NCBI GenBank assembly: GCA_002368175.1
Contig: AP018172.1
Location: 8,592,061-8,656,060, forward strand
DNA length: 64,000 nt
From: Calothrix sp. NIES-2098
Lineage (GTDB): Bacteria; Cyanobacteriota; Cyanobacteriia; Cyanobacteriales; Nostocaceae
Reading direction: 5' to 3'
This document shows positions 1 to 8,225 of this stretch, in pieces. How positions within the stretch are numbered: position 1 is the stretch's first letter; each line of letters opens with the position of its first letter. The translations under genes and the position numbers were made by a program. A model generated the notes under the pieces. The model did no database searches. It was not told the origin of the DNA and saw only the letters and a list, made by a program, of their open reading frames with translations.

Positions 1-1
1 T

Positions 2-457
2 TTAGCTGGTAGCGCTTTTCAAAAAATTGTCTTTGATCAAGGTGCTACCAGTAAAACAGTTAGTGGTAATCTTAGCCCCAGTAATGGCAAAGTTTTTATT
101 GCTGGACTTGCCAAAGAGCAATCTTTAGAAGTGAATCTCAAAGCCAATTCTAAAGTTTTGCTATCAATATATTCACCCTCTGGCAAAATCAAATTTTTAG
201 AAGATTCTACCCAGCGCAGTTTGTCAATCAAGCTACCTGAAGATGGATTTTATGAATTTGTGGTTGTAAATACAGGATCGCAAGCAACAGATTATCAACT
301 AACCATCACAGCCCAAACTCCCACCCCACCAACACCGACACCAACTGTTACCGACACTCCTACACCCACACCCACCGTCACAACAACACCAACACCGACA
401 CCAACTGTCACCGACACTCCTACACCTACACCCACCCCAACATCTAATAGTCAATGA
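2..457 (+). CDS. C-terminal fragment of a protein with a Pro/Thr-rich tail (truncated by window edge)
   Basis: The frame is open from base 2 and ends at a TGA at 455-457, so the N-terminus lies outside the window. The visible part has about 100 residues resembling a small beta-rich C-terminal domain, with alternating hydrophobic residues and the phrase YEFVVVNTGS, of the kind appended to bacterial extracellular or kinase-associated proteins (pre-peptidase C-terminal-like). It is followed by a low-complexity tail of repeated PTPTPTVTDT units encoded by near-identical 36-bp DNA repeats. Such Pro/Thr tails are typical linkers or wall-spanning segments of exported proteins. The parent family cannot be named from this fragment. 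A start at 131 would give only the last 108 residues and is unlikely to be the real start. Confidence 0.7.
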   Translation, partial: LAGSAFQKIVFDQGATSKTVSGNLSPSNGKVFIAGLAKEQSLEVNLKANSKVLLSIYSPSGKIKFLEDSTQRSLSIKLPEDGFYEFVVVNTGSQATDYQLTITAQTPTPPTPTPTVTDTPTPTPTVTTTPTPTPTVTDTPTPTPTPTSNSQ

Positions 458-766
458 TTAAACCTTAAAGCCCAACTTAGTTATAGTTGTAGATTGCTCT
501 GTGCAAATTTCAAACTTCTCGACAACAGCCAATGAGTAACTTATGATTTTAGTTACCAGCTAAGTTCTTTGTGAACTGAAGCGGGGGCAAAAACACCGGG
601 GGTTCACGAAAATCGCCAGAACCTTGATAAGTTAATAATTTCAGCGTTTCAAGAATTTGTTTAGTTGCAAATGCCTTGCAATAAGGTAGGCTGAAAAAGA
701 CCATTTTTTTCGGTTCGCGAAAACCCTTCCCAAAAACCTTGCTCTGGTTAAGTTTCAGAACCGAGC
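458..766 (+). promoter_or_regulatory. Probable CRISPR leader / intergenic region
   Basis: This gene-free stretch lies directly upstream of the first CRISPR repeat. The degenerate repeat is at the far (right) end of the array, so this side should be the leader. It contains two imperfect copies of one motif, at 601-626 and 712-741. Both start GGTTC(A/G)CGAAAA and end AACCTTG. The region is AT-rich with poly-T (704-710). No coding potential was seen. The leader role is an inference from array polarity. Confidence 0.55.
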
Positions 767-1105
767 GTTTCCATCAATCATTTCCCCGCAAGGGGATTGA
801 AACACTGATATTTCGCCTTACGAATCTGGCTTAGGCGCAGTACAAAGTTTCCATCAATCATTTCCCCGCAAGGGGATTGAAACATGTCAGTGACAGCACC
901 AGTAACACTAGTAGGAACGTCGTTTCCATCAATCATTTCCCCGCAAGGGGATTGAAACTTTGCGCATATTAGGTGATCATGTACTCCATTAATTGTTTCC
1001 ATCAATCATTTCCCCGCAAGGGGATTGAAACACTTGCACGACGGTTGTTATCCCGTCTTTACCCGGCAGTTTCCATCAATCATTTCCCCGCAAGGGGACT
1101 AAAAC
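767..1105 (+). CRISPR. CRISPR array, 5 repeats of 37 bp, 4 spacers
   Basis: Repeats lie at 767-803, 847-883, 922-958, 995-1031 and 1069-1105. They begin GTTTCCATCAATCATTT and end GGGGATTGAAAC. The first four are identical. The last is degenerate, ending GGGGACTAAAAC, which marks the distal end and implies transcription on the plus strand. Spacers are 43, 38, 36 and 37 bp. The repeat has a short stem CCCC-GCAA-GGGG with a GNRA-type loop, and the ATTGAAAC end matches the 8-nt 5' handle common in cyanobacterial type I and III arrays. No cas gene occurs in the window, so the processing proteins must be upstream of base 1 or elsewhere. The subtype cannot be assigned from the array alone. Confidence 0.97.
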
Positions 1106-1131
1106 TTATCTCGTTTTGCGATAATTCCCGC

Positions 1132-1178
1132 CCTGCAATAAATTGCGGGCTAATAGCTTAAGTGCGTTGAAACGCACT
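1132..1178 (+). terminator. Two consecutive hairpins after the CRISPR array
   Basis: CCTGCAAT (1132-1139) can pair with ATTGCGGG (1142-1149) with one G-U pair. AGTGCGTT (1161-1168) pairs perfectly with AACGCACT (1171-1178). They follow the last repeat by 26 and 55 bases and could end the pre-crRNA. There is no clean T-run, so factor-independent termination is uncertain. Confidence 0.35.
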
Positions 1179-1199
1179 CTTAATCTTGGAGATATTATA

Positions 1200-1220
1200 C
1201 TGATGGGTCTGACCCATCAG
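1200..1220. promoter_or_regulatory. Perfect 9-bp inverted repeat upstream of murJ
   Basis: CTGATGGGT (1200-1208) and ACCCATCAG (1212-1220) are perfect inverted copies separated by three bases. They lie 168 bp before the murJ start. No T-run follows, so an operator or a REP-like palindrome is as likely as a terminator. Confidence 0.35.
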
Positions 1221-1387
1221 GTAGTTCGGCAACAGTATCCTTGAGTTCCGAGCTAAATTATGAATGGCAAACCTGGAGAAAAAATAGACTTGCGATCGCC
1301 TTTTAGTGAAAATTTACCTGATAGACTTTACAATTTCAGGTTAATGTTTTCAGATATGAACTCAGCAAGAGTTGTCGGGTACTATTC

Positions 1388-2992
1388 GTGACCAAACAAG
1401 ACCAAAAACCCACTCGTTCATTCGCTGGAATTGCTGGCATTGTTGCCATTGCTACCTTAATTAGTAAAATCTTTGGTTTAGTACGGCAGCAAGCGATCGC
1501 TGCGGCTTTTGGTGTTGGTGCTGCTGCCACTGCCTATAGTTATGCCTACATTATTCCTGGTTTTTTATTAATTTTACTCGGCGGTGTCAACGGGCCGTTA
1601 CACAGCGCCATTGTTAGTGTTTTAGCCAAGCGCAAACAAGAAGAAGCTGCTCCTTTAGTAGAAACAGTAACAACCCTAGTCGCGGGAATACTCTTAATCG
1701 TAACCTTAGCGCAAGTTGTGTTTGCGGATACGATCGTCGATTTCGTCGGTCATGGTTTAAAAGAAACCACCAGAGCGATCGCGATCCAACAGATCCGCAT
1801 CATGGCTCCAATGGCTTTATTTTCCGGCTTAATCGGCATTGGCTTTGGGACTCTCAATGCTGCTCATCAATATTGGTTACTCTCCATCAGTCCCTTACTA
1901 TCGAGTATTACCGTTGTTGTCGGCATTGGAATTTTGGCTTTGCAATATGGCAAAAATATTATTCTGCCAGAATACGCTTACATTGGTGGCATGGTCTTAG
2001 CTTGGGGAACTCTAGCAGGAGCCGTTCTCCAATGGTTGGTGCAGTTAATTGTGCAGTGGCGCTTAGGATTAGGCACATTAAGGCTACGATTTGATTTTAA
2101 ATCCCCCGCAGTTCGAGAAGTAATTAACATCATGACTCCGGCAACCATTTCTTCGGGGATGATGCCAATTAATGTTGCTACAGACCTTTACTTTGCCAGT
2201 CCCATTCCCGGTGCGGCGGCTGGGTTTAACTATGCCAATCTCTTAGTGCAAACGCCTTTAGGGATTATTTCTAATATTATTTTGTTGCCCCTATTGCCGA
2301 TGTTTGCTAGACTCGCTGCACCAGAAAATTGGCACGATCTCAAATTACGCATTCGCCAAGGACTGCTACTGACTGCCTTTACCATGCTACCTTTAGGGGC
2401 TTTAATGGTAGCCTTATCTGTTCCCATAGTCCAAGTAGTTTATGAGCGCGGTGCTTTCAAGCAAGAAGCTACACAATTAGTTTCTTCGTTGCTAATTGCT
2501 TATGGTATTGGGATGTTTGCTTATTTAGGACGTGATGTTTTAGTCAGAGTATTTTATGCTTTAGGCGACGGTCAAACACCTTTTCGCATTAGTGCTTTTA
2601 ATATCTTCCTTAATATCGTACTAGATTGGTTTTTTGTGAAACCGTTTGGCGCTCCGGGTTTAGTGTTAGCAACAGTTGGCGTAAATTGTAGCTCGATGTT
2701 AATGCTGTTATGGTTGCTCGATCGCAAACTTAATGGCTTACCTTGGCGAGAATGGAGTCTACCAATTATTGGTTTAACAGCTGGTAGCATAGTATCTGGA
2801 GTCGCTAGCTATGGAGCTTTGGTTGGTTGTCGCCAGGTTTTAGGTAAAGAAAATTTACTAATTCTGTTGATAGAGTTATCTGTAGCTGGCTTAGTAGGGC
2901 TGGGTGTGTTTGCTATTTTTGCCTCATGGTTGAAAATACCAGAGATCAATAGTTTTGTATCTCGAATGCGTCAGCGCTTTTTGAAGCAATAA
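1388..2992 (+). CDS. murJ: MurJ-type lipid II flippase (MviN family)
   Basis: The 534-residue product is a polytopic inner-membrane protein with about 13-14 hydrophobic segments, the normal size for MurJ. The N-terminus carries the family signature region (SKIFGLVRQQAIAAAFGVG near residues 22-40), in which arginine and neighbouring small residues line the central cavity. The segment around TPFRISAFNIFLNIVLDWFF is also typical. MurJ flips lipid-linked peptidoglycan precursor across the cytoplasmic membrane for cell wall synthesis. The chosen start is a GTG, because no ATG occurs earlier in frame and translation begins just before the first amphipathic segment. It stands alone: the CRISPR array lies upstream and a hairpin repeat downstream. 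Some cyanobacteria carry more than one MviN-like protein, so the exact paralogue is not settled. Confidence 0.93.
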   Translation: MTKQDQKPTRSFAGIAGIVAIATLISKIFGLVRQQAIAAAFGVGAAATAYSYAYIIPGFLLILLGGVNGPLHSAIVSVLAKRKQEEAAPLVETVTTLVAGILLIVTLAQVVFADTIVDFVGHGLKETTRAIAIQQIRIMAPMALFSGLIGIGFGTLNAAHQYWLLSISPLLSSITVVVGIGILALQYGKNIILPEYAYIGGMVLAWGTLAGAVLQWLVQLIVQWRLGLGTLRLRFDFKSPAVREVINIMTPATISSGMMPINVATDLYFASPIPGAAAGFNYANLLVQTPLGIISNIILLPLLPMFARLAAPENWHDLKLRIRQGLLLTAFTMLPLGALMVALSVPIVQVVYERGAFKQEATQLVSSLLIAYGIGMFAYLGRDVLVRVFYALGDGQTPFRISAFNIFLNIVLDWFFVKPFGAPGLVLATVGVNCSSMLMLLWLLDRKLNGLPWREWSLPIIGLTAGSIVSGVASYGALVGCRQVLGKENLLILLIELSVAGLVGLGVFAIFASWLKIPEINSFVSRMRQRFLKQ

Positions 2993-3042
2993 ATAGCTGT
3001 TGTACCAATTAACGAAAACTTTGATACAGATAGATTTCTCAT

Positions 3043-3066
3043 AGGGACATGGCAATGCCATGCCCT
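3043..3066. repeat. Palindromic hairpin repeat downstream of murJ
   Basis: AGGG, one bulged A, then CATGGCA-A-TGCCATG and CCCT form a strong imperfect hairpin of 11 base pairs, 51 bp after the murJ stop. It resembles short dispersed palindromes common in Nostoc-type genomes. It may stop or protect the murJ transcript. No T-run follows. Confidence 0.5.
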
Positions 3067-3106
3067 TACTGTATTAAGTTTTCATAGACGACATCCAACA
3101 TAAGTA

Positions 3107-3199
3107 ATATGGTGTCCGACAAATTACCCTCAATATGTCATTGCGAGTGAAACGTAGTGGAACGTAGACACGAAGTGGCTTCCCTTCGGTCGCAATGAC
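3107..3199. repeat. Short decayed copy of a dispersed inverted-repeat element
   Basis: The element begins ATATGGTGTCCG and contains GTCATTGCG (3137-3145) matched by CGCAATGAC (3191-3199). Between them lies a segment GTGAAACGTAGTGGAACGTAGAC that is nearly the same as in a fuller copy at 11349-11548. The outer right terminal repeat is not recognisable here. It lies in the 435-bp gap between murJ and the next gene; the rest of that gap shows no gene. It is probably a MITE-like relic. Confidence 0.6.
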
Positions 3200-3427
3200 G
3201 GTCGTTTGAACAAGACAGATACAATTGGCGATCGCCTCATCAATAACAATCCTTACTTCTTCTATCCAAACAGTATTTCCACAAATCCCTAGCGCATCAT
3301 CTTGGGAAATTGTTTCTATCCTAAGGCCTATATACAAGTGGCAGAATATTGACTCTTGAGAATGAGGGAAAGCTCTCAGGAACTTTATAAAGTGTTACCT
3401 GTACATACCTAACTACGGAATTTACAG

Positions 3428-4186
3428 ATGGCTTCTCAACAAGAAAGCAAGAACAAACAAAGTGAAACTGCCTCTAAAAAAGAAGGTGCAACAGCAACAA
3501 AAACCAATGAAAACAATAACTTGGAGCTAGATTCACTTTTTGAAGCACTTGAAGGAGACTTAACTTCTCTAGATAGTGAAGCTGCTGTTGATTTAATTGA
3601 CCAGTGGTATAGTTCTTTGCACAAAGCCAAAGAACCAGAAATCAAAGAAATTGCCAATAGTCTCAAAAACCTCAAGCAACTTGTGAAAAGTGGTAAAGCC
3701 ACAGGTCATGAAATTGGTGAAGTCCTCATCGAAATTGGCGACCAAACAAGCGACTTCGGTTCTGACGCTAACAAAGAACTAAAGACTCCTTTGCAGAGAT
3801 TGGGTAAGCAACTCAGCAAAATAGGTGTTTCCTTAGGTAAACAAGAAGACCGCGAGCAAATTGAACAAATAGACTCGCTGGTAGAAACACTTGAGGGAGA
3901 TCTGACAGAGATTGAGCCGGAAGTAGCGCAAGGTGCAATAGATACTTGGTACACCTTATTGCACAAGTCGGAGGATGAAAATCTCCAAGAAATCGCCAAT
4001 GGATTGAAAGAACTTAAGCAACTGTTGAAGCGCAAAACTGCTAAAGGTGCAGACTTTGCACCAGTACTGACAAAATTAGGCGAACAAACCGAACAAGCTG
4101 GTGCTGAAGCTGCAAGAGGATTTAAAGGCCCTCTGAAAAGGCTGGGTAAGTTACTGAGCAAAGCTGGTCAATCATTAGCTGAGTAA
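3428..4186 (+). CDS. Hypothetical protein with two tandem ~100-residue helical repeats
   Basis: The product (252 residues) has a polar, low-complexity N-terminus (about residues 1-33, rich in Gln, Lys, Asn) followed by two homologous modules, roughly 35-139 and 148-252. Matching phrases are LFEALEGDLTSLDSE and LVETLEGDLTEIEPE, then IDQWYSSLHK and IDTWYTLLHK, then LQRLGKQLSKIG and LKRLGKLLSKAG. There is no signal peptide or membrane segment, so it is probably a soluble cytoplasmic protein of amphipathic helices. The start ATG follows a short spacer without a strong Shine-Dalgarno sequence. I do not recognise a characterised family. The duplication suggests a structural or binding role, but the sequence does not show a function. 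Confidence 0.8.
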   Translation: MASQQESKNKQSETASKKEGATATKTNENNNLELDSLFEALEGDLTSLDSEAAVDLIDQWYSSLHKAKEPEIKEIANSLKNLKQLVKSGKATGHEIGEVLIEIGDQTSDFGSDANKELKTPLQRLGKQLSKIGVSLGKQEDREQIEQIDSLVETLEGDLTEIEPEVAQGAIDTWYTLLHKSEDENLQEIANGLKELKQLLKRKTAKGADFAPVLTKLGEQTEQAGAEAARGFKGPLKRLGKLLSKAGQSLAE

Positions 4187-4206
4187 TTAAGCTGAATCAG
4201 ATTTTC

Positions 4207-4256
4207 TTGTAGTAAGGACTTTAGCCCGAAGAACAGGACTAAAGCTCTTACTACAA
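4207..4256. terminator. Long hairpin between convergent genes
   Basis: TTGTAGTAAG and CTTACTACAA (4207-4216 and 4247-4256) pair perfectly, and ACTTTAG/CTAAAG extends the stem inward. It lies between the plus-strand hypothetical gene and the minus-strand regulator. A bidirectional terminator or a dispersed palindromic repeat placed there is likely. On the plus strand it is followed by a T-rich stretch (ACTTTTTAA). Confidence 0.55.
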
Positions 4257-4268
4257 ACTTTTTAACGA

Positions 4269-4901
4269 TCACAGCATAATCAAACCTAGCCTGACACCAA
4301 CAGTCACAGCCTCGGTACGGGTTGAGACAGCCAGCTTTTGAAAAATCGATGAGATATGAAACTTTACAGTATGCTCAGAAATCTGCAAATGTTTAGCGAT
4401 CGCTTTATTACCTAAACCAGAACCGAGCATTTCTAATACTTCAATTTCTCTTGGCGTCAGAGTTTGCACGGGGGTAGTCGCTACTTTTTCCCGCATAGGC
4501 AATAAATCCAAAAAATCTGGGTGTAGCACCACTAAACCATCTGCGATCGCAATGACAGCAGCGATAATTTCTGACTCTCTACTGTCATTAGGCAATATAC
4601 CCCGAACGCCAGAACGGAATGCTGCTTCTATATCAATGCTTTCAATTTCCTCTGCGATCGTGAGAAATCCTACAGGGTATTGCTCCTCTTGAAAAAGTAG
4701 CAATTTTTCCCACATAGATGCTTGTGCATTACTACTTAAATCTAGCAGTATTACATCCGGTTGTAATTGCCCAACTTCCGCGATCGCGGTATCTAAATTT
4801 GATGCACTCCCCACAACATTCAACTGGGAATTGCTACTAACTACAGCCGATAAACCCGCCCGTACCACCGGGGAAGTAGCAACTACCAACACCCGGATCA
4901 T
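4269..4901 (-). CDS. NarL/FixJ-type response regulator with degenerate receiver
   Basis: At 210 residues it has the standard receiver plus LuxR-type helix-turn-helix layout. The DNA-binding part is intact: LTPREIEVLEMLGSGLGNKAIA followed by HTVKFHISSIFQKL in the last 65 residues. The receiver keeps the phospho-acceptor aspartate (VILLDLS, about residue 55). The usual acidic pair after the first strand is absent (VLVVATSPVVRAG, normally VDDH), and the conserved lysine is replaced in GVRGILPND. Control by ordinary aspartyl phosphorylation is therefore doubtful. Its ATG overlaps the stop of the upstream protease gene (ATGA), so the two are translationally coupled. It is the last gene of a three-gene minus-strand operon with two HtrA-like genes and may regulate them or respond to the same stress (inference). 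Confidence 0.85.
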   Translation of the reverse strand: MIRVLVVATSPVVRAGLSAVVSSNSQLNVVGSASNLDTAIAEVGQLQPDVILLDLSSNAQASMWEKLLLFQEEQYPVGFLTIAEEIESIDIEAAFRSGVRGILPNDSRESEIIAAVIAIADGLVVLHPDFLDLLPMREKVATTPVQTLTPREIEVLEMLGSGLGNKAIAKHLQISEHTVKFHISSIFQKLAVSTRTEAVTVGVRLGLIML

Positions 4902-5740
4902 GTAGCCTCCACCGCAGTTTTATCACTCTGCAATCGCACATAAACCACAAGTTGTTGACCGCTACGCCAGAGTTGTAAAGGAATTGATTCTTGATTTTGG
5001 TGTTGTTGGAGATATTTGCCCAGGTCATCACTGTTAGTAAATAATTGCCCAGAAATTCCGATTAACACATCACCAATTTCTACACCTGCGATCGCCGCCG
5101 TACTCTCAGGAAGAACAGACAACACCAATAAACCGAGGTTGCGTCTACCCACCCAAACAGGTTGTAAAGTCACCCCCAATCGCGGACGATTTGGAGCTTG
5201 CAAAAAGCGATTGACAGCTAAACTGGGGATCGCTACAGCCAAACCGTTAACAACCATTGTATTAATCCCCACAACTCGACCGAGACAATCAGCCAGCGGC
5301 CCTCCAGAATTACCCGGATACAGCCGGATATCAGCCATAACTGCTTTTTGATGATAAGCGTGAATAATCCCTAAAGTAACAGCACCACTATCAGCCAACG
5401 GATTACCCACCGCCAACACTAACTCACCCACTCGCAATGCATCAGAATCACCAATAGTTGCAGTGTGTAAGTCAGTAGCAGTAATTTTCAGAGCCGCTAA
5501 ATCTTGCTGTGGGTCAAAGTGGGTACGCACAGCGTCAAATACTCGTCCGTCAGCCAATTCCACCTTTGCTTGGTTGCTGGTTGCGACATGGGCATTGGTA
5601 ATAATTAACCCATCACTTTGCCAGATGACACCAGAACCAACTCCTTGAGAATTGCTTTGAACTTTGACTGTACTGTGGCGTAACTTAGCAGCGAGAGTTG
5701 CCAATTCATCGGTAAGGTTTGTAATTTTTGTAGTAATCAT
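4898..5740 (-). CDS. HtrA/Deg-like serine protease with PDZ domain
   Basis: The 280-residue product carries a complete S1C trypsin-like catalytic triad: His51 in TNAHVA, Asp80 in QQDLAALK and Ser145 in YPGNSGGPL. A PDZ domain follows (about residues 185-272, RPRLGVTLQPV, IAGVEIGDVLIGISG). Proteins of this family degrade or refold damaged proteins. No signal peptide or membrane anchor is visible at the N-terminus, unlike HhoA/HtrA, so it may act in the cytoplasm or be shorter than typical family members. It lies 42 bp downstream of a paralogue that lacks the catalytic His and Ser, and overlaps the downstream regulator start by four bases. The three genes form an operon transcribed from about 6.8 kb. 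Confidence 0.88.
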   Translation of the reverse strand: MITTKITNLTDELATLAAKLRHSTVKVQSNSQGVGSGVIWQSDGLIITNAHVATSNQAKVELADGRVFDAVRTHFDPQQDLAALKITATDLHTATIGDSDALRVGELVLAVGNPLADSGAVTLGIIHAYHQKAVMADIRLYPGNSGGPLADCLGRVVGINTMVVNGLAVAIPSLAVNRFLQAPNRPRLGVTLQPVWVGRRNLGLLVLSVLPESTAAIAGVEIGDVLIGISGQLFTNSDDLGKYLQQHQNQESIPLQLWRSGQQLVVYVRLQSDKTAVEAT

Positions 5741-5782
5741 ATTCCCTTCTGCCCTCTGCTTTCTTGCTTCTGCCTTAATTAG

Positions 5783-6781
5783 TTAACGAGAATGGGACGA
5801 ACCTCTCCTACCATGTCGCCCTCTTCTGTGGTGAGAGCGATCGCTAGATTTTTCCGAATCTTCTTGATTTGAGTACTGCTCAAATGGTCGTTCGCCAACT
5901 GTAATTGCTAATTCAACTAACACCCCACCCCGGATAACTTGCAGTGGGACAGTTTTACCGACGCGATCGCTACTATTTAACAGCGCCATTACATCACCCG
6001 TATCACTCACGGTTGTGCCATCGAATGCTACCAACACATCCCCAAGCAGTACACCTGCATGATCGGCAGGGCCAGCAGGCTCGACATTGACAACAATTAC
6101 ACCAGTAGCAGAAGTTAAACTCAAAGCTGCGATCAGATTATTAGGTAAGCGTACAGGTTGCATTCCTACACCTAAATAACCGCGTGCAATGTGTCCCTTG
6201 GCTAACAATTGATCGACTACACGATTGACTGTAGCTGCGGGAATAGTTAAAGCAGTACCGCGCCGTCCTGATGTGTTCATGCCTACCACATAACCAGCCG
6301 CATCTACAAGCGCCCCACCCGCAAAACCAGGGTAAAGAGTCATATCGGGACGGATGAATTGGTCGATATTACCACCACTCATGCTGCGCCAAGCACCACT
6401 AATTACACTCACAGTACCTAAAGCCGCACGCAACTCGCCTGCGTTGCTTCTCGCTATTCCTAAGACTAAATGGCCAATTTTCAGTGTTGTTGCATCGCCA
6501 ATTTTCGCCACCGGAGTTTCCCCATCTTGGAGTTGGAAAACAGCTATATCAGTGCTAGAGTCATGTCCCAAATGCGTAGCAGCGACAGAACGACCATCAA
6601 ACAGAGTGACAGTGATTTCGTCATAACGCTGAAGCGACTCATCGGAAGTAACAATAATACCCTGACGCCAGTGAATTCCACTAGAAGAAATGCGCGTGCC
6701 AGCATTCACTGCAACTACAGCATTTCCTGCTTGTTCTACGGTATCAGCTAAACTATTGGACAATTCTAGTAATGAAGACAT
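5783..6781 (-). CDS. Catalytically dead HtrA-like protein (pseudoprotease) with PDZ domain
   Basis: The 332-residue protein aligns with the neighbouring active protease along the trypsin-like fold and PDZ domain (ARGYLGVGMQPVRLP, HAGVLLGDVLVAFDG). The catalytic His position reads VTSDES (Glu48 where His is expected), and the nucleophile motif reads YPGFAGGAL with Ala154 in place of Ser. Only the aspartate (TDIAVFQ, Asp78) remains. It should bind peptides but not cleave. The C-terminus is a basic, His/Arg/Ser-rich tail (HHRRGRHGRRGSSHSR) suited to bind nucleic acid, anionic surface or metal (inference). No signal peptide is seen. As first gene of the operon it may be a substrate adaptor or regulator of the active protease. 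Confidence 0.85.
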   Translation of the reverse strand: MSSLLELSNSLADTVEQAGNAVVAVNAGTRISSSGIHWRQGIIVTSDESLQRYDEITVTLFDGRSVAATHLGHDSSTDIAVFQLQDGETPVAKIGDATTLKIGHLVLGIARSNAGELRAALGTVSVISGAWRSMSGGNIDQFIRPDMTLYPGFAGGALVDAAGYVVGMNTSGRRGTALTIPAATVNRVVDQLLAKGHIARGYLGVGMQPVRLPNNLIAALSLTSATGVIVVNVEPAGPADHAGVLLGDVLVAFDGTTVSDTGDVMALLNSSDRVGKTVPLQVIRGGVLVELAITVGERPFEQYSNQEDSEKSSDRSHHRRGRHGRRGSSHSR

Positions 6782-7198
6782 CTAATTTCTCCACAAACGT
6801 TTTCAGATGCTCATATCCTGTCTTGTTTTACTGATAACTGGCATCAGAAAATTGGGGAGAATGTAACCTAGAAAAATGGCTAGTATCGAAGCGCAAAATT
6901 TGCAATAGCCTCTAAAACAGTTGCAACACTTAATTAATGCATTCTAGATCAAAGTATTTCAATGCCTTCTGATTATTTACAATATTACTCAAAATTTAAA
7001 CTGGATAAATCAAAACCTTGCCCAGAGAGGTGATTCACAAATATGCATATATTAAAAATCAAGTAATAACCTTACATGCAAGTAAATTTATTTATATTAT
7101 TTGGGTTATTTAATTAATATTAAAAACAAGCAAAATCAATTTAAACTTTATTGCTATCTTATCTATCTTGATTAAATCATAATTATTATAATTCAGCA

Positions 7199-7282
7199 TT
7201 CAGTAGCCAAAATTTAGGAGTGGTCTATTAAACATCAAAAGTCTCAGATACCCAACTTATTCAAGAATTCGGGTATCTTTTT
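7199..7282 (+). ncRNA. Candidate small RNA ending in an intrinsic terminator
   Basis: A perfect TATAAT lies at 7187-7192. A start about seven bases downstream would give a transcript of roughly 84 nt that ends in the terminator at 7246-7282. No plus-strand gene lies upstream of the terminator, since the nearest genes are on the minus strand. The -35 region is weak (TTGATT is only 13 bp away). I do not recognise a known cyanobacterial sRNA family such as Yfr1. Confidence 0.3.
7246..7282 (+). terminator. Rho-independent terminator without an upstream gene
   Basis: AGATACCC (7246-7253) pairs with GGGTATCT (7271-7278), an 8-bp perfect stem with a 17-base loop, followed by a T-run (7278-7282). 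It reads on the plus strand only. Confidence 0.6.
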
Positions 7283-8225
7283 GTTCATAGCTCATTTATG
7301 ACTGTGATAGGGGCTAAATTGTAAAATTCAGCGCCCAATATTCAGAACCCAAAATCCTGAATTCCTATAGGAAATTAATTCTTTAAATCTTCTAATTCCT
7401 GAATTCTCTCTTCTGAATTTTGACTCTAAATCTGCTAATTTTATAGTTTTAGCATCAATATAAACACAAGAAAGTAAGTCATCTTTTTTATAAACTTTAT
7501 GTAAAAAATAGCACATTCTATCTTTGCTTGACAGAATTACTCAGAGAATTGTAAATTTTAATTGAGGTATTTATATTTCTTGTTAGTTAAATAGTTTACT
7601 AAAAAAGGTGAGAAATAGACGAGATAATTTACTACTTATAGAATATTTGTTAAAAAAAAATAGCAAACTAATAGCTGTTAGCTCATAGTAATTATGTTAA
7701 CTCACTGTCTATCAATTTACAAGCTTGATATTAACATAATATCTATGGTAAATTTTCCAGGTATTGCCAAGCTGAGATGTCAGATTTGGCGATCGCAGCA
7801 ATTGTGGGTTGCCAATAAACCATCAATATTAACGAGAAGTGTTGCAATTTTTATTGCAATATTCACTCCGATAGGCCAATATCTAACAGATTTTGTCATG
7901 CAATATTTAAGAATAGCGAACCAACGATTAACAGTTATTCTTCAAGTAAAATTTACAATTTTGTGAAGAGGATGATTTACTGACAAAAATCCCACTATTA
8001 TACTAATTTCTACCTATTTTCTAGTAAGCTATTAAATTATCGATCTCAAATATCTAATGATTTTAGATGATTTCAGACGAAATTAGGCAAAAATATCAGA
8101 TTTTTTGATTCCCTATTGGTTTTGGCAGGCTTGTAGTTCACTTTTCTATTTTCATTAGGAATTGGCTGATTAATATTAACGACTTGGGTTGGGTATACCA
8201 ATTGACTAAAAGGTAAAAATGATAT

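Larger units (their letters stand above)
6782..8225. other. AT-rich 1.4-kb intergenic region, no convincing gene
   Basis: This gap separates the divergently transcribed protease operon and chemotaxis receptor. It should hold both promoters. Two short open frames (7328-7516 minus, 7694-7966 plus) lack ribosome-binding sites and recognisable protein features. The only clear signal is a factor-independent terminator on the plus strand at 7246-7282, with a -10 like box 54 bp before it. Sequence around 7320-7480 is built of repeated CTGAATT/AGAATTC-like words and looks like degenerate non-coding repeat. Confidence 0.6.

Noticed and set aside
973..1161. Frames through the CRISPR array
   Set aside because: They translate repeats and spacers; not coding.
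7328..7516. 62-residue minus-strand frame
   Set aside because: It covers degenerate repeat-like sequence (AGAATTC/CTGAATT words) and lacks start signals.
7694..7966. 90-residue plus-strand frame in the AT-rich gap
   Set aside because: No ribosome-binding site, no recognisable domain, composition as the surrounding non-coding DNA.
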